Made by a program: the position numbers and the translations under genes
Shown: positions 27,780-35,424 of the stretch, one piece after another
Layout: each line of letters begins with the position of its first letter
How positions within the stretch are numbered: position 1 is the stretch's first letter
The notes under the pieces: generated by a model
Seen by the model: the letters and a program-made list of their open reading frames with translations, nothing else
Database searches by the model: none
What the model was told of the DNA's origin: nothing
Origin: Crenobacter oryzisoli
GTDB taxonomy: Bacteria > Pseudomonadota > Gammaproteobacteria > Burkholderiales > Chromobacteriaceae
Direction of reading: 5' to 3'
NCBI RefSeq assembly: GCF_030385785.1
Contig: NZ_JAUEDK010000029.1
Span: 1-61,686, forward strand
DNA: 61,686 nt

Positions 27780-27897
27780 GACCAACTTTGGAATAAATCG
27801 CCCTGAAAGGGGAGCTCTACTTTTCAATACAGTAGACGCCTGAAAGGGATAGACTTCAATAACTTAAAACCCCCACCACTTCGGTGGTGATTTTTTT
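27780..27897 (+). ncRNA. Candidate small RNA ending in a UUCG-loop terminator
   Basis: About 120 bases with no coding frame, ending in a very strong intrinsic terminator that lies over 210 bases past the nearest upstream gene. It contains two CCTGAAAGGG blocks (27801 and 27839) and a small CTACT/AGTAG hairpin between them. Upstream, TTTGGAATAAAT-like AT-rich sequence could hold a promoter. It could equally be the 3' UTR of the 26601 gene. Confidence 0.3.
27874..27897 (+). terminator. Intrinsic terminator with TTCG tetraloop
   Basis: CACCAC-TTCG-GTGGTG followed by A and seven T residues. It ends either the 26601 gene or a separate small transcript. Confidence 0.9.
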
Positions 27898-28001
27898 GCA
27901 GTCGAAAACAGAAGATGGGGCACTGTGGACGGCGATAAAGGCACCCAACTCTGCCCCCCAGAAACACGACTGCACTTTGAGATATTGACTAGCGAAAGTT
28001 A

Positions 28002-28131
28002 GAGCCGCTAGCAAATCCCTGTAGAGCCATCATGGCAAAGCGCCCTGTCGCCGAAACGAGGCGAAACCGAAGTCATGCCAAGCAACAGAACAGCAGAGCA
28101 ATAACGTCAGGAGGGATTTTTTTAGCGGCTC
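28002..28131. repeat. MITE-like element, GAGCCGCTA-ended
   Basis: Left end GAGCCGCTAGCAAATCCCTG and right end CAGGAGGGATTTTTTTAGCGGCTC are inverted repeats (first 9 bases identical, then AAATCCC shared). The 130-bp unit has no gene. TTA on the left and TTG on the right may be a decayed target duplication. The right end matches the TTAGCGACTC ends of the elements at 30551 and 33734. Confidence 0.7.
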
Positions 28132-28145
28132 TTGATCCCTTATAA

Positions 28146-28168
28146 GTTGGCCGAACAATTCGGCCAAC
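28146..28168 (-). terminator. Terminator of the acyl-CoA dehydrogenase-thiolase unit
   Basis: GTTGGCCG and CGGCCAAC form an 8-bp stem with a 7-base loop, 8 bases past the dehydrogenase stop codon; on the minus strand a short TTAT follows. Near-copy of the dsbD terminator. Confidence 0.7.
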
Positions 28169-28176
28169 CCTAACCC

Positions 28177-29322
28177 TCACAGCATTTTCCCCTCCCCCAG
28201 CGCCCGCGCGATCAGCATCTTCTGGATGTCACTGGTGCCCTCGTAGATCTGCGCCACCCGCACATCGCGGTAGATCTTTTCGATGCCGTAATCAGCGAGA
28301 TAGCCGTAACCGCCCAAGGTCTGCAGCGCAGCCGACACTACCGCTTCAGCCATTTCCGATGCGAACAGCTTGGCCATCGCCGCCTCGGTCAGGCACGGCA
28401 GGCCGGTGTCTCGCAGGCCGGCCGCGTGCCACAGCAACTGCCGCGCCGCTTCGAGCCGGGTCGCGGCATCGGCGAGCCGAAAACCCACCGCCTGATGATG
28501 GATGATCGCTTGGCCAAAGCTCTTGCGCTCACCGGCATAGCGGGTGGCGATCGCCAGCGCCGCGCGCGCCATGCCTATGCACTGGGCGGCGATACCGATG
28601 CGGCCCGACTCCAGGTTCGCCAGCGCGATCTTGTAGCCCTCTCCCTCGGCGCCGAGCCGGTGGCTCGCCGGCACCCGCACGCCATCGAATGCCAGCTGGC
28701 AGGTATCGGACGCATGCTGGCCCATCTTGTCCTCGGTCCGCACCACCCGGAAGCCCGGCGTGTCAGTCGGCACCAGAAAGGCCGAGATGCCCTTCTTGCC
28801 GGCGGCCGGGTCAGTGACCGCGAATACGATGGCGAGCTTGGCATGCTTGCCGTTGGTGATGAACTGCTTCACCCCGTCGATCACATAATCGCCACCATCA
28901 CGCCGCGCCTTGCAACGCAGCGCCGCCGCGTCCGAACCGGCCTCAGGCTCGCTCAGGCAGAACGCCGACAGCCACTGTCCGCTCGCGATCGGCCGCAGGA
29001 AGGTGTCCTTCTGCCAGTCGTTGCCGAAACGCTCAATCGGCCCGCAGCCCACCGAGTTGATCACCGAGATGATCGTCGACAGCGCACCGTCACCGGCGGC
29101 GATCTCCTCGATCACCGCCGCCGCGGTCAGCGTGTCGAGGCCCGCACCGCCCCATTTCGGCGCCACGGTCAGACCGAAGCAGCCAAGCTCGGCCAGGCCC
29201 TGCAGCGCCTCTCGCGGGAAGACATGGTCGCGGTCCCACTGTGCCGCGTGCGGCACGACTTGATCGGTCACGAAGCGGCGCACCGCATCGCGGATCTGTT
29301 CCTGTTCTGTGCTCAGTCGCAT
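28177..29322 (-). CDS. Acyl-CoA dehydrogenase (short/branched-chain type)
   Basis: 381 residues, the usual length. It is an FAD flavoenzyme that makes the trans-2,3 double bond in acyl-CoA and passes electrons to ETF. Signatures are LSEPEAGSDAAAL (near residue 122), the middle beta domain with DGVKQFITNGKHA, RKSFGQAIIHHQAV, LQTLGGYGYLADYGIEKIYRDVR, and the catalytic-base region QIYEGTSDIQ (Glu near 363). It lies 10 bases after thiolase in one operon and opposite a 3-hydroxyisobutyryl-CoA hydrolase, so isobutyryl-CoA or 2-methylbutyryl-CoA is a likely substrate (inference). Confidence 0.93.
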   Translation of the reverse strand: MRLSTEQEQIRDAVRRFVTDQVVPHAAQWDRDHVFPREALQGLAELGCFGLTVAPKWGGAGLDTLTAAAVIEEIAAGDGALSTIISVINSVGCGPIERFGNDWQKDTFLRPIASGQWLSAFCLSEPEAGSDAAALRCKARRDGGDYVIDGVKQFITNGKHAKLAIVFAVTDPAAGKKGISAFLVPTDTPGFRVVRTEDKMGQHASDTCQLAFDGVRVPASHRLGAEGEGYKIALANLESGRIGIAAQCIGMARAALAIATRYAGERKSFGQAIIHHQAVGFRLADAATRLEAARQLLWHAAGLRDTGLPCLTEAAMAKLFASEMAEAVVSAALQTLGGYGYLADYGIEKIYRDVRVAQIYEGTSDIQKMLIARALGEGKML

Positions 29323-29332
29323 CGCCCGGCCC

Positions 29333-30529
29333 TCACAGCAACTCGACCGCCAGCGCGGTCGCTTCCCCGCCGCCGATGCACAAACTGGCGACGCCGCGAC
29401 GCAGGCCGTACTGCTGCAGCGCCGACAGCAGCGTCACCACGATGCGTGCGCCCGAAGCGCCGATCGGGTGGCCGAGTGCGCAGGCGCCGCCGTGCACGTT
29501 GACGCGGTCGTGCGGCAGCGAGAGCTCGCGCATCGCCGCCATCGTCACCACCGCGAACGCCTCGTTGATCTCGTACAGGTCGACGTCCTGAGCAGCCCAA
29601 CCGACCTTGTCGAGCAGCTTGCCGATCGCGCTGACCGGTGCGGTGGTGAACCAGTCCGGCGCCTGCGCGTGGGTAGCGTGGCCGACGATGCGCGCCAGCG
29701 GCGTCAGCCCCTGCGCGCGCGCGTCCGACTCGCGCATCAGCACCAGCGCCGCCGCGCCGTCGGAGATCGAGCTCGAGTTAGCGGCAGTGACGGTACCGTC
29801 GCGCTGAAACGCCGGTTTCAGCGTCGGGATCTTGTCCGGCTTGGCCGATAGCGGCTGCTCGTCGGTATCGACCTGCAGGCTTTCGCCCTTGCGCCCGGCC
29901 ACCGTCACGGGCGCAATCTCGGCGACGAACCTGCCGCCCTCAATCGCCGCCTGTGCACGGCTGAGCGATGTCAGCGCGAACTCGTCCTGTTGTTGGCGGG
30001 TAAAGCCATAATGGCCGGCACAACGTTCAGCGAATACGCCCATCAGTGTGCCGGTCTCATACGCGTCCTCCAGGCCGTCGAGGAACATATGGTCCTTCAG
30101 TTCGCCGTGCCCCAGACGCAGCCCTCCGCGCGCCTTCGGGATCAGGTACGGTGCATTGCTCATGCTCTCCATGCCGCCGGCCACCACCCGGTCGGCCGTG
30201 CCGGCCACCAGGCGGTCGTGACCGAGGATCAGCGCCTCCATCCCCGAGCCGCACATCTTGTTGACGGTGGTCGCCGCCGCCGACACCGGCAGGCCACCCT
30301 TCAGCGCCGCTTGGCGTGCCGGAGCCTGACCCTGGCCCGCCGGCAGCACGCAGCCCATCAGCACCGTGTCGATGCTGTCAACCGCGACCTTGCTGCGCTC
30401 TAGCGCAGCGCGGATCGCAACTGCGCCGAGCTCGTTCGCGCTGCTGCCGGCCAAAGCGCCCTGAAAGCCCCCCATCGGCGTGCGCGCCATGCCGACCACT
30501 ACCACATTGTCTTGTGCTACCTGCGTCAT
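29333..30529 (-). CDS. Acetyl-CoA acetyltransferase (thiolase)
   Basis: 398 residues. It is a cytoplasmic thiolase cleaving or forming acetoacetyl-CoA-type substrates. The nucleophilic Cys is in VNKMCGSGMEAL (near residue 90), NVHGGACALGHPIGASGARI holds the active-site His, and the second Cys is in SLCIGGGEA near the C-terminus. GGAGACGAC precedes the ATG. It is first in a two-gene unit with the acyl-CoA dehydrogenase. A MITE begins only 21 bases upstream of its start, so its promoter must lie in or beyond the repeat. Confidence 0.93.
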   Translation of the reverse strand: MTQVAQDNVVVVGMARTPMGGFQGALAGSSANELGAVAIRAALERSKVAVDSIDTVLMGCVLPAGQGQAPARQAALKGGLPVSAAATTVNKMCGSGMEALILGHDRLVAGTADRVVAGGMESMSNAPYLIPKARGGLRLGHGELKDHMFLDGLEDAYETGTLMGVFAERCAGHYGFTRQQQDEFALTSLSRAQAAIEGGRFVAEIAPVTVAGRKGESLQVDTDEQPLSAKPDKIPTLKPAFQRDGTVTAANSSSISDGAAALVLMRESDARAQGLTPLARIVGHATHAQAPDWFTTAPVSAIGKLLDKVGWAAQDVDLYEINEAFAVVTMAAMRELSLPHDRVNVHGGACALGHPIGASGARIVVTLLSALQQYGLRRGVASLCIGGGEATALAVELL

Positions 30530-30550
30530 CGTGTCGTCTCCGTTTGCTTA

Positions 30551-30647
30551 GAACCGCCCAAAAAACGAAGCAAAACTACCCCGGCGTCGTTGTGCGGCCA
30601 TGCCGTACTGCCTGTACTGCTGCTTCGCTGGGCTTTGTTAGCGACTC
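30551..30647. repeat. MITE-like element with TTA target duplication
   Basis: Ends GAACCGCCCAAAA (left) and TTTGTTAGCGACTC (right) form an imperfect inverted repeat. TTA directly flanks both sides (30548-30550 and 30648-30650), fitting an IS5-type TNA duplication. The inside (CCGGCGTCGTTGTGCGGCC, then TGCTTCGCTGGGC) is related to the element at 33734. It separates the thiolase start from the palindrome at 30668. Confidence 0.75.
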
Positions 30648-30667
30648 TTATTGCCACACCACAACCA

Positions 30668-30685
30668 GTTAACGTTTACGTTAAC
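30668..30685. promoter_or_regulatory. Palindromic operator between catabolic genes
   Basis: GTTAACG-TTTA-CGTTAAC has perfect 7-bp arms and lies 89 bases before the 3-hydroxyisobutyryl-CoA hydrolase start and 139 before thiolase. ACGT-rich palindromes of this kind resemble operators of LiuR-type MerR regulators of branched-chain amino acid breakdown; that assignment is inference. No regulator gene is adjacent. Confidence 0.55.
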
Positions 30686-30773
30686 GTAATATTAGGCTGA
30701 CAGTGAATCGTTACCAACGCACAATGAGAGGAAACATCGCGCCGAGTGCGCTCGTTACCACACTGGAGACAAG

Positions 30774-31904
30774 ATGAGCGAAGCCCCTGTCCTGTTCGAA
30801 ACCCGGCGATGTGCCAACGGCGCGCTAATCGGCATCGCCACGCTCAACAATCCGGCCGCTCTGAACGCGCTGAACCTCGCCATGATTCGCCTGCTCGACG
30901 CGCAGCTGGCCGAATGGGCGGCCGCTCCCGAGATCGCGCTGGTAGTGCTGCACGGCGCCGGCGACAAGGCGTTCTGCGCCGGCGGCGACGTGAAAGGCTT
31001 GCGTGCGGCACTACTCGCCGAGCCGGCTCCCGCGCCGCACCCGGCGGCGGTGACGTTCTTTACCGAGGAGTACCGACTGGACTACCGGCTGCATACCTAT
31101 CCGAAGCCGCTACTGGTCTGGGGTAGCGGTATCGTGATGGGCGGCGGCATGGGACTGCTCCAGGGAGCGAGCATGCGGATCGTCACCGACACCAGCCATC
31201 TGGCAATGCCGGAGGTAAGCATCGGCCTGTATCCTGACGTGGGCGGCAGTTGGTTCCTGTCCCGGCTGCCCGGCCGACTAGGACGATTCCTCGCGCTCAC
31301 CGGTGCATCGCTGAACGTGCACGACGCTCTACTGCTCGGTCTGGCCGATCGCGCACTACCCAACGGCAGCCTGCAGGCACTGCTGGATGCGCTTGGCACA
31401 GGCCATTGGCGGGCACATTCGACAGCAGATCAGGCTGAACTCGAGCGCCTCGTCGACCGCTTCGCCGCCGACCATCCGGTCTACCTGCCGGCATCGCCGA
31501 TCGCCCACCACCAGCTGGCACTGCAGACGGCGCTCCAAGCAGGCAATATCCAAGACGTCGTGGCAAGGTTGATCGCACTAGGCGAGTCGTCAGACGACCC
31601 ATGGCTGGCCCGTGCAGCCCAGACACTCGCCAATGGCTCGCCCAGCACTGCAGCAGTTAGCTGGACAATCCACCAACGACTGGCAACGGTGTCGCTTGCC
31701 GACGCATTCCGCGCCGAATTGGCGCTATCGGTCAACTTCTGCGCCCGCCCGGATTTCATCGAAGGCGTGCGGGCTAGGCTGGTCGACAAGGACCAGGCAC
31801 CGCACTGGCAGCCGACGCTGCTGGCCGATGTAGATCAGGACTGGATCGAGGGTCATTTCGACGAGCATTGGACGACCGAAACACATCCATTGCGCGACCT
31901 TTAA
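30774..31904 (+). CDS. 3-hydroxyisobutyryl-CoA hydrolase / enoyl-CoA hydratase family
   Basis: 376 residues, longer than plain crotonases (about 260) and right for the HIBCH group. Crotonase fold: ALNALNLAMIRLL, the oxyanion loop FCAGGDVKGLRAA, then SGIVMGGGMGL and MPEVSIGLYPDVGGSWFLSRL, where the Glu and Asp typical of HIBCH are present. The C-terminal half is the extended HIBCH domain (SPSTAAVSWTIHQRL, ELALSVNFCARPDFIEGVRA). It hydrolyses 3-hydroxyisobutyryl-CoA in valine breakdown. GGAGACAAG precedes the ATG. It is divergent from the thiolase-dehydrogenase unit across a shared operator. Confidence 0.9.
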   Translation: MSEAPVLFETRRCANGALIGIATLNNPAALNALNLAMIRLLDAQLAEWAAAPEIALVVLHGAGDKAFCAGGDVKGLRAALLAEPAPAPHPAAVTFFTEEYRLDYRLHTYPKPLLVWGSGIVMGGGMGLLQGASMRIVTDTSHLAMPEVSIGLYPDVGGSWFLSRLPGRLGRFLALTGASLNVHDALLLGLADRALPNGSLQALLDALGTGHWRAHSTADQAELERLVDRFAADHPVYLPASPIAHHQLALQTALQAGNIQDVVARLIALGESSDDPWLARAAQTLANGSPSTAAVSWTIHQRLATVSLADAFRAELALSVNFCARPDFIEGVRARLVDKDQAPHWQPTLLADVDQDWIEGHFDEHWTTETHPLRDL

Positions 31905-31920
31905 GCCCTTCCGACAACAA

Positions 31921-31948
31921 AAAGGCGGCCACTGGCCGCCTCTTGTTT
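31921..31948 (+). terminator. Terminator of the HIBCH gene
   Basis: GGCGGCC-ACT-GGCCGCC preceded by AAA and followed by TCTTGTTT; it lies 17 bases past the stop, between convergent genes. Confidence 0.8.
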
Positions 31949-31958
31949 CTCCCAGACC

Positions 31959-32786
31959 TCAGTGATCCGACGACTCGGCCTCCATTATCGGAAGCTCCTG
32001 CGACGCAACAAAGTGCCTGTCACCAAGCAAGGTGCGTAGCGTACGGTAAGCATGAAACGCCACGCTGGCAACCAGTACAACGCTCAACGCCAGTTATAAG
32101 CACAGCGCCACCAGCCAACGCTGCTCCACCTCTTTGGCTTGCTGCACCGCCGCGGCGGTGCGTCCTTCGAATAACACGTAAAAATTGTCGAGTGGCCGCA
32201 TAATCTGCGCCTTGTAGCGGTGGTACTGTGCGTCGTTCAACAGCCGGCGTGCCATTGCCCGATTGGGCGTACTACGACGGGTAAACTCGCCGTTGCCATC
32301 CTCGAAACGTCCTTTCACAGCATTGAGCGCTACCAGCTCAATGCGCATCAGCGCTTCGGACTTGGCCTGAGCTTCGTTCAGATGGGCAAACTCCTGCGGA
32401 GTAAAACCAATGCGCTGCATCAGCTGCCGCAGCGATACCGATGAGCCATCCGAGCGCGGCTTCGCCTCGCCGTCTGCGACGAAGTCCCAGTAGATGCGAT
32501 GATAGGCCAGCGGCCGAGGCAGATCGCCGTTGCGGATAGCCGCAATGTCCCAATAAAGCTTTTCGAAACGCGGGTCACCGGTTTCTGCATAGGACCTGGC
32601 GAACCGCGTCATATCGTCCGAGCTGCGGCGCAACTCGTCAGCATAAAGATAGCTCTGCAGGCGCACGTCTTCGGCAGACTCCACCGCGGTGGCCGCGCTA
32701 TACAGGCGCAAGCCGGTCATCCCCAGCAACAGCAACGTCGTCGCACCAACAGCGGCCAGTCTCAGGAAGATTCGTCGCAGGGTCAT
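31959..32786 (-). pseudogene. Membrane sensor-like protein interrupted by one stop codon
   Basis: The frame runs 276 codons, but codon 231 is TAA (32094-32096). Residues 11-30 form a first transmembrane helix (AVGATTLLLLGMTGLRLYS). Residues 35-220 form a helical periplasmic sensor domain (ADELRRSSDDMTRFARSYA, YWDIAAIRNGDLPRP, GFTPQEFAHL), of a type usually found ahead of chemoreceptor, kinase or GGDEF modules. The stop lies exactly inside the second helix: WLVALCL before it, LALSVVLVASVAFHAYRTL after it in the same frame. The extended protein still ends after about 45 further residues, so no output domain is present. The truncated 230-residue form would lack half of helix 2. Sequencing error or rare suppression cannot be excluded. 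Confidence 0.7.
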
Positions 32787-32977
32787 GCCTCACACCTTGA
32801 ATACCCACTCACGCACACGCCATTATCTTCATCGAAAGCCATTCAGACTTGCAGTACCACAATGCCATCAATAACTTCAACGATTCGTCTTTTGCTACAA
32901 AAACAAGTCTCACCATAGAGACATAACCAAAGCACGCAACGGTTCGCTGACCAATTTATGGACAACGGATGATCGCC
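32787..32977. other. AT-rich spacer upstream of the sensor-like gene
   Basis: About 190 bases between the CinA-like gene and the interrupted sensor gene, both on the minus strand. It is AT-rich and must carry the sensor-gene promoter. No hairpin terminator is evident for the CinA-like gene. Confidence 0.3.
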
Positions 32978-33718
32978 TTAAGCCAACGGATAACCACGCA
33001 TTTCGAGCGCCTTGCTCAGCTCGCTCAGCGCTAGCTCAACCAGCCCCGGCGGCCCACTGAAACCGAACTCGATATGGCCCGGCACATCATCATGTGCAAA
33101 CGATGGCAAGCTAGAGAAACGGAGGGACGGGTAACGGGCGACAAAATACTGCATCAGCTCGATCAGATCCCCCTCACGGGCTCCAACCGCCCTTAGCGAA
33201 CGCTCTACGTCTGGCTGCTCGTTTTTCAACTGAGAGTAATGCGTGTCGAGCACCCACCCGACCATCGGCCAAGCCATTGAAGGAAAGCCCGGCACACAGT
33301 GCAGATCGCCATAGCTGAAGCCTGGAATCTGGTTGACTGGATTGGGAATGATACGGCTGCCGACGGGAAACTCGCCCATGTGGATCCGGTGTGGATAGGC
33401 CTCATCGCCAAAGCGCTCCTCAATCAACGAGCGGGCTTCCGGATGTAACGCCAGTTCGACTCTTGCCGCCGCGGCGACGGCTTGGCGAGTATGATCATCC
33501 GGCGTAGCCCCAATGCCACCAAAGCTGAACACCAACTCGTCGGACTGCAGCGCCCTACGCATCGCATCCTCGATGCGTGCGGGCACGTCCCCCAGGTACT
33601 CGGCCCACGCCAGTTTCATCCCGCGCTCGGCCAGGATCCGGATCAATGCGGCCAAATGCTTGTCCTGCCGCTTACCGGACAACAGCTCGTCGCCGATGAT
33701 CAGTGCCCCTACATGCAT
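32978..33718 (-). CDS. CinA/MoaB-like molybdopterin-binding domain protein
   Basis: 246 residues. The MoCF_biosynth/CinA N-terminal fold is shown by GALIIGDELLSGKRQDKH (residues 4-21) and VFSFGGIGATPDDHTRQAV (near 63-81), the substrate-binding loop. It lacks the C-terminal nicotinamide-nucleotide amidase domain of full CinA, so it belongs to the stand-alone 'competence/damage-inducible protein A' group whose role is unclear. AAGGGG lies 9 bases before the ATG, immediately next to the end of a MITE at 33734, so the repeat forms its 5' leader or promoter. Confidence 0.85.
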   Translation of the reverse strand: MHVGALIIGDELLSGKRQDKHLAALIRILAERGMKLAWAEYLGDVPARIEDAMRRALQSDELVFSFGGIGATPDDHTRQAVAAAARVELALHPEARSLIEERFGDEAYPHRIHMGEFPVGSRIIPNPVNQIPGFSYGDLHCVPGFPSMAWPMVGWVLDTHYSQLKNEQPDVERSLRAVGAREGDLIELMQYFVARYPSLRFSSLPSFAHDDVPGHIEFGFSGPPGLVELALSELSKALEMRGYPLA

Positions 33719-33733
33719 ATGCTTGCCCCTTGA

Positions 33734-33853
33734 TGGTCGCCAATAAGGGCCGCTACCCCCTTGGCCTTGTTATGCGACCTTGCCCCATTAACTTGTGCTG
33801 TCTACGGCCGAACACCTAGCCAAAACAGCTTCGCTGAGCGTTGTTAGCGACTC
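33734..33853. repeat. Degenerate MITE-like element, GACTC family
   Basis: The right end GTTGTTAGCGACTC is shared with the element at 30551, as is the preceding CAGCTTCGCTGAGC (there CTGCTTCGCTGGGC). The left end TGGTCGCCAATAA is an imperfect inverted copy. CTACCCC and TGCGACCTTGCC blocks inside align with the 30551 copy. No target duplication is visible. Confidence 0.65.
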
Positions 33854-33859
33854 TCTAAG

Positions 33860-33930
33860 TGTTCAGTCCCGGCATCGCTGCTTGGCCCTACACTGCGGCA
33901 GTTCGGTAAATGCTTTGCCAGGTTTCGTCA
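33860..33930. repeat. Second, more decayed copy of the same repeat
   Basis: CCCGGCATCGCTGCTTGGCCCTA at 33868 onward parallels CCCGGCGTCGTTGTGCGGCCATG of the 30551 element, and TTTCGTCAGCGACGCT at 33916 onward parallels TTTGTTAGCGACTCT. It abuts the copy at 33734 and lies just past the end of the YdcF gene. Confidence 0.45.
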
Positions 33931-33940
33931 GCGACGCTGG

Positions 33941-34708
33941 TTAATGGTGCCTCAGCGCATAGTAGCCGATCCCGATCAGCTCACGCAGCGCCGAATGACA
34001 TTCCTGCATCGCACGCCCCTGCGGCACCCACAACCGCGCCCCGGAGATTTCATAGCGCACGTAACCGGTTGGCGCGGGGGTCACCGCCAGGCCCTGTGCG
34101 GCAAACGCCGGCACGGCACGGGCCAGATGCCAGCTTTGCGATACCAGCGCAATCCGCCGCACCCCGTCGCGTCGCAGCAGTTCGGCCGATAGCCGGGCAT
34201 TGTCAGCGGTGGTGTCCGCCCCCTCTTCGATCCAGCGTGGCCTGATGCCGAAATCGGAGTGCAGACTTTCAGCCATCACCCTTCCCTCCGGCGTACCGCC
34301 ATTGGGCGCGCCACCGCTGACCAGCACTGGCTTACCGCTCACGCGCGCCAAGTGTGCTGCATAACGCAACCGGATCAGCGTATCCGCCACCGGCTCGTCA
34401 TCGCCGTATTCAGGCGCCACCTTCTTGCCACCGCCGAGCACGACGATCGCGTCGACGTCGGCAAGTTTTGCCACAGGCAGTGGAGGGTAACGCTCGAGCA
34501 GCCCATTCAGCCATAGCGAAACGGCAGGCGTGGTAAAGAGATAGATCAACAGCAACCCAACACACAACAAGCCCCGGCCAACCTTGGCCCAACCACGCCG
34601 TACCAACCATAACCCGAGCACAGCCAACAGCAACAGGCTCAACGGGGGCAAAAAAACAGCCCCGACGAGCTGATGTACTAGCACGTCGGGGCTTGCGTTG
34701 ACGCTCAT
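33941..34708 (-). CDS. YdcF/ElyC family protein (DUF218)
   Basis: 255 residues. Two N-terminal transmembrane helices (about residues 15-35 and 42-62) precede a periplasmic DUF218 domain with DAIVVLGGGKKVAPEYG, VLVSGGAPNGGTPEGRVM, DTTADNARLSAELL and SQSWHLARAVPAF, the standard conserved blocks. E. coli ElyC and SanA of this family affect envelope integrity and lipid-carrier metabolism; the biochemical activity is unsettled. It starts 6 bases after the livF stop and is probably read through from the liv operon, though a functional link is not obvious. Confidence 0.87.
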   Translation of the reverse strand: MSVNASPDVLVHQLVGAVFLPPLSLLLLAVLGLWLVRRGWAKVGRGLLCVGLLLIYLFTTPAVSLWLNGLLERYPPLPVAKLADVDAIVVLGGGKKVAPEYGDDEPVADTLIRLRYAAHLARVSGKPVLVSGGAPNGGTPEGRVMAESLHSDFGIRPRWIEEGADTTADNARLSAELLRRDGVRRIALVSQSWHLARAVPAFAAQGLAVTPAPTGYVRYEISGARLWVPQGRAMQECHSALRELIGIGYYALRHH

Positions 34709-34713
34709 CGCGT

Positions 34714-35424
34714 TTATTCGCCGAGGTAGGCGTTGCGCACGCGGTCGTCGTTGAGCAGGTCCTGAGCGGGACCGCTGATGCTGATGCGACCACTTTCCAT
34801 CACGTAGCCACGCTGACTCACTTCCAGCGCGAGCTTCGCGTTCTGCTCGACCAGCAGCATCGTCACGCCCTGCGCCGCCACCTGCTGAATAATCTCGAAG
34901 ATCTTCTGCACGATGATCGGTGCCAAGCCCATCGACGGTTCGTCGAGCAACAGCAGTTTGGGCTTGGACAGGATCGCCCGCCCCATCGCCACCATCTGCT
35001 GTTCACCGCCCGACAAGGTGCCTGCCAGCTGCTTGTAGCGCTCCTTCAGGCGTGGGAACAGCGTGTAGACGTGGTCAATCTCGGCGAGTATCTGCGCCTT
35101 GTCGTTACGGTAGTAAGCCCCCATCAGCAGGTTCTCTTCCACCGTCAGCTTGGAAAAGATGCCGCGGCCTTCCGGCACCATCGCCAGGCCGTTGCTGACG
35201 AAGTGGTGCGACGGGACGCCGTGAGTATCCTTCCCATCGTAAGTGATGCTGCCGCCCGACTTCTTCACCATGCCGACCAGGGTCTTCAGCGTGGTGGTTT
35301 TGCCGGCGCCATTCGCACCGATCAGGGTGACCAGCTCACCCTGGTTGATGTGAAAATCGATGCCCTTCACGGCCTGGATGCCGCCGTAGGCCACCTGCAG
35401 GTTTTTGACTTCCAAGAGACTCAT
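34714..35424 (-). CDS. livF: Branched-chain amino acid ABC transporter ATPase LivF
   Basis: 236 residues from the ATG at 35424, which overlaps livG's stop (ATGA); an upstream frame is non-conserved. Walker A GANGAGKTT (near residue 36), ABC signature LSGGEQQMVAMGRA (near 138), Walker B LLLLDEPSMGLAP. It is one of the two cytoplasmic ATPases that drive high-affinity leucine/isoleucine/valine uptake. It is last of livHMGF, followed closely by the YdcF gene. Confidence 0.95.
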   Translation of the reverse strand: MSLLEVKNLQVAYGGIQAVKGIDFHINQGELVTLIGANGAGKTTTLKTLVGMVKKSGGSITYDGKDTHGVPSHHFVSNGLAMVPEGRGIFSKLTVEENLLMGAYYRNDKAQILAEIDHVYTLFPRLKERYKQLAGTLSGGEQQMVAMGRAILSKPKLLLLDEPSMGLAPIIVQKIFEIIQQVAAQGVTMLLVEQNAKLALEVSQRGYVMESGRISISGPAQDLLNDDRVRNAYLGE

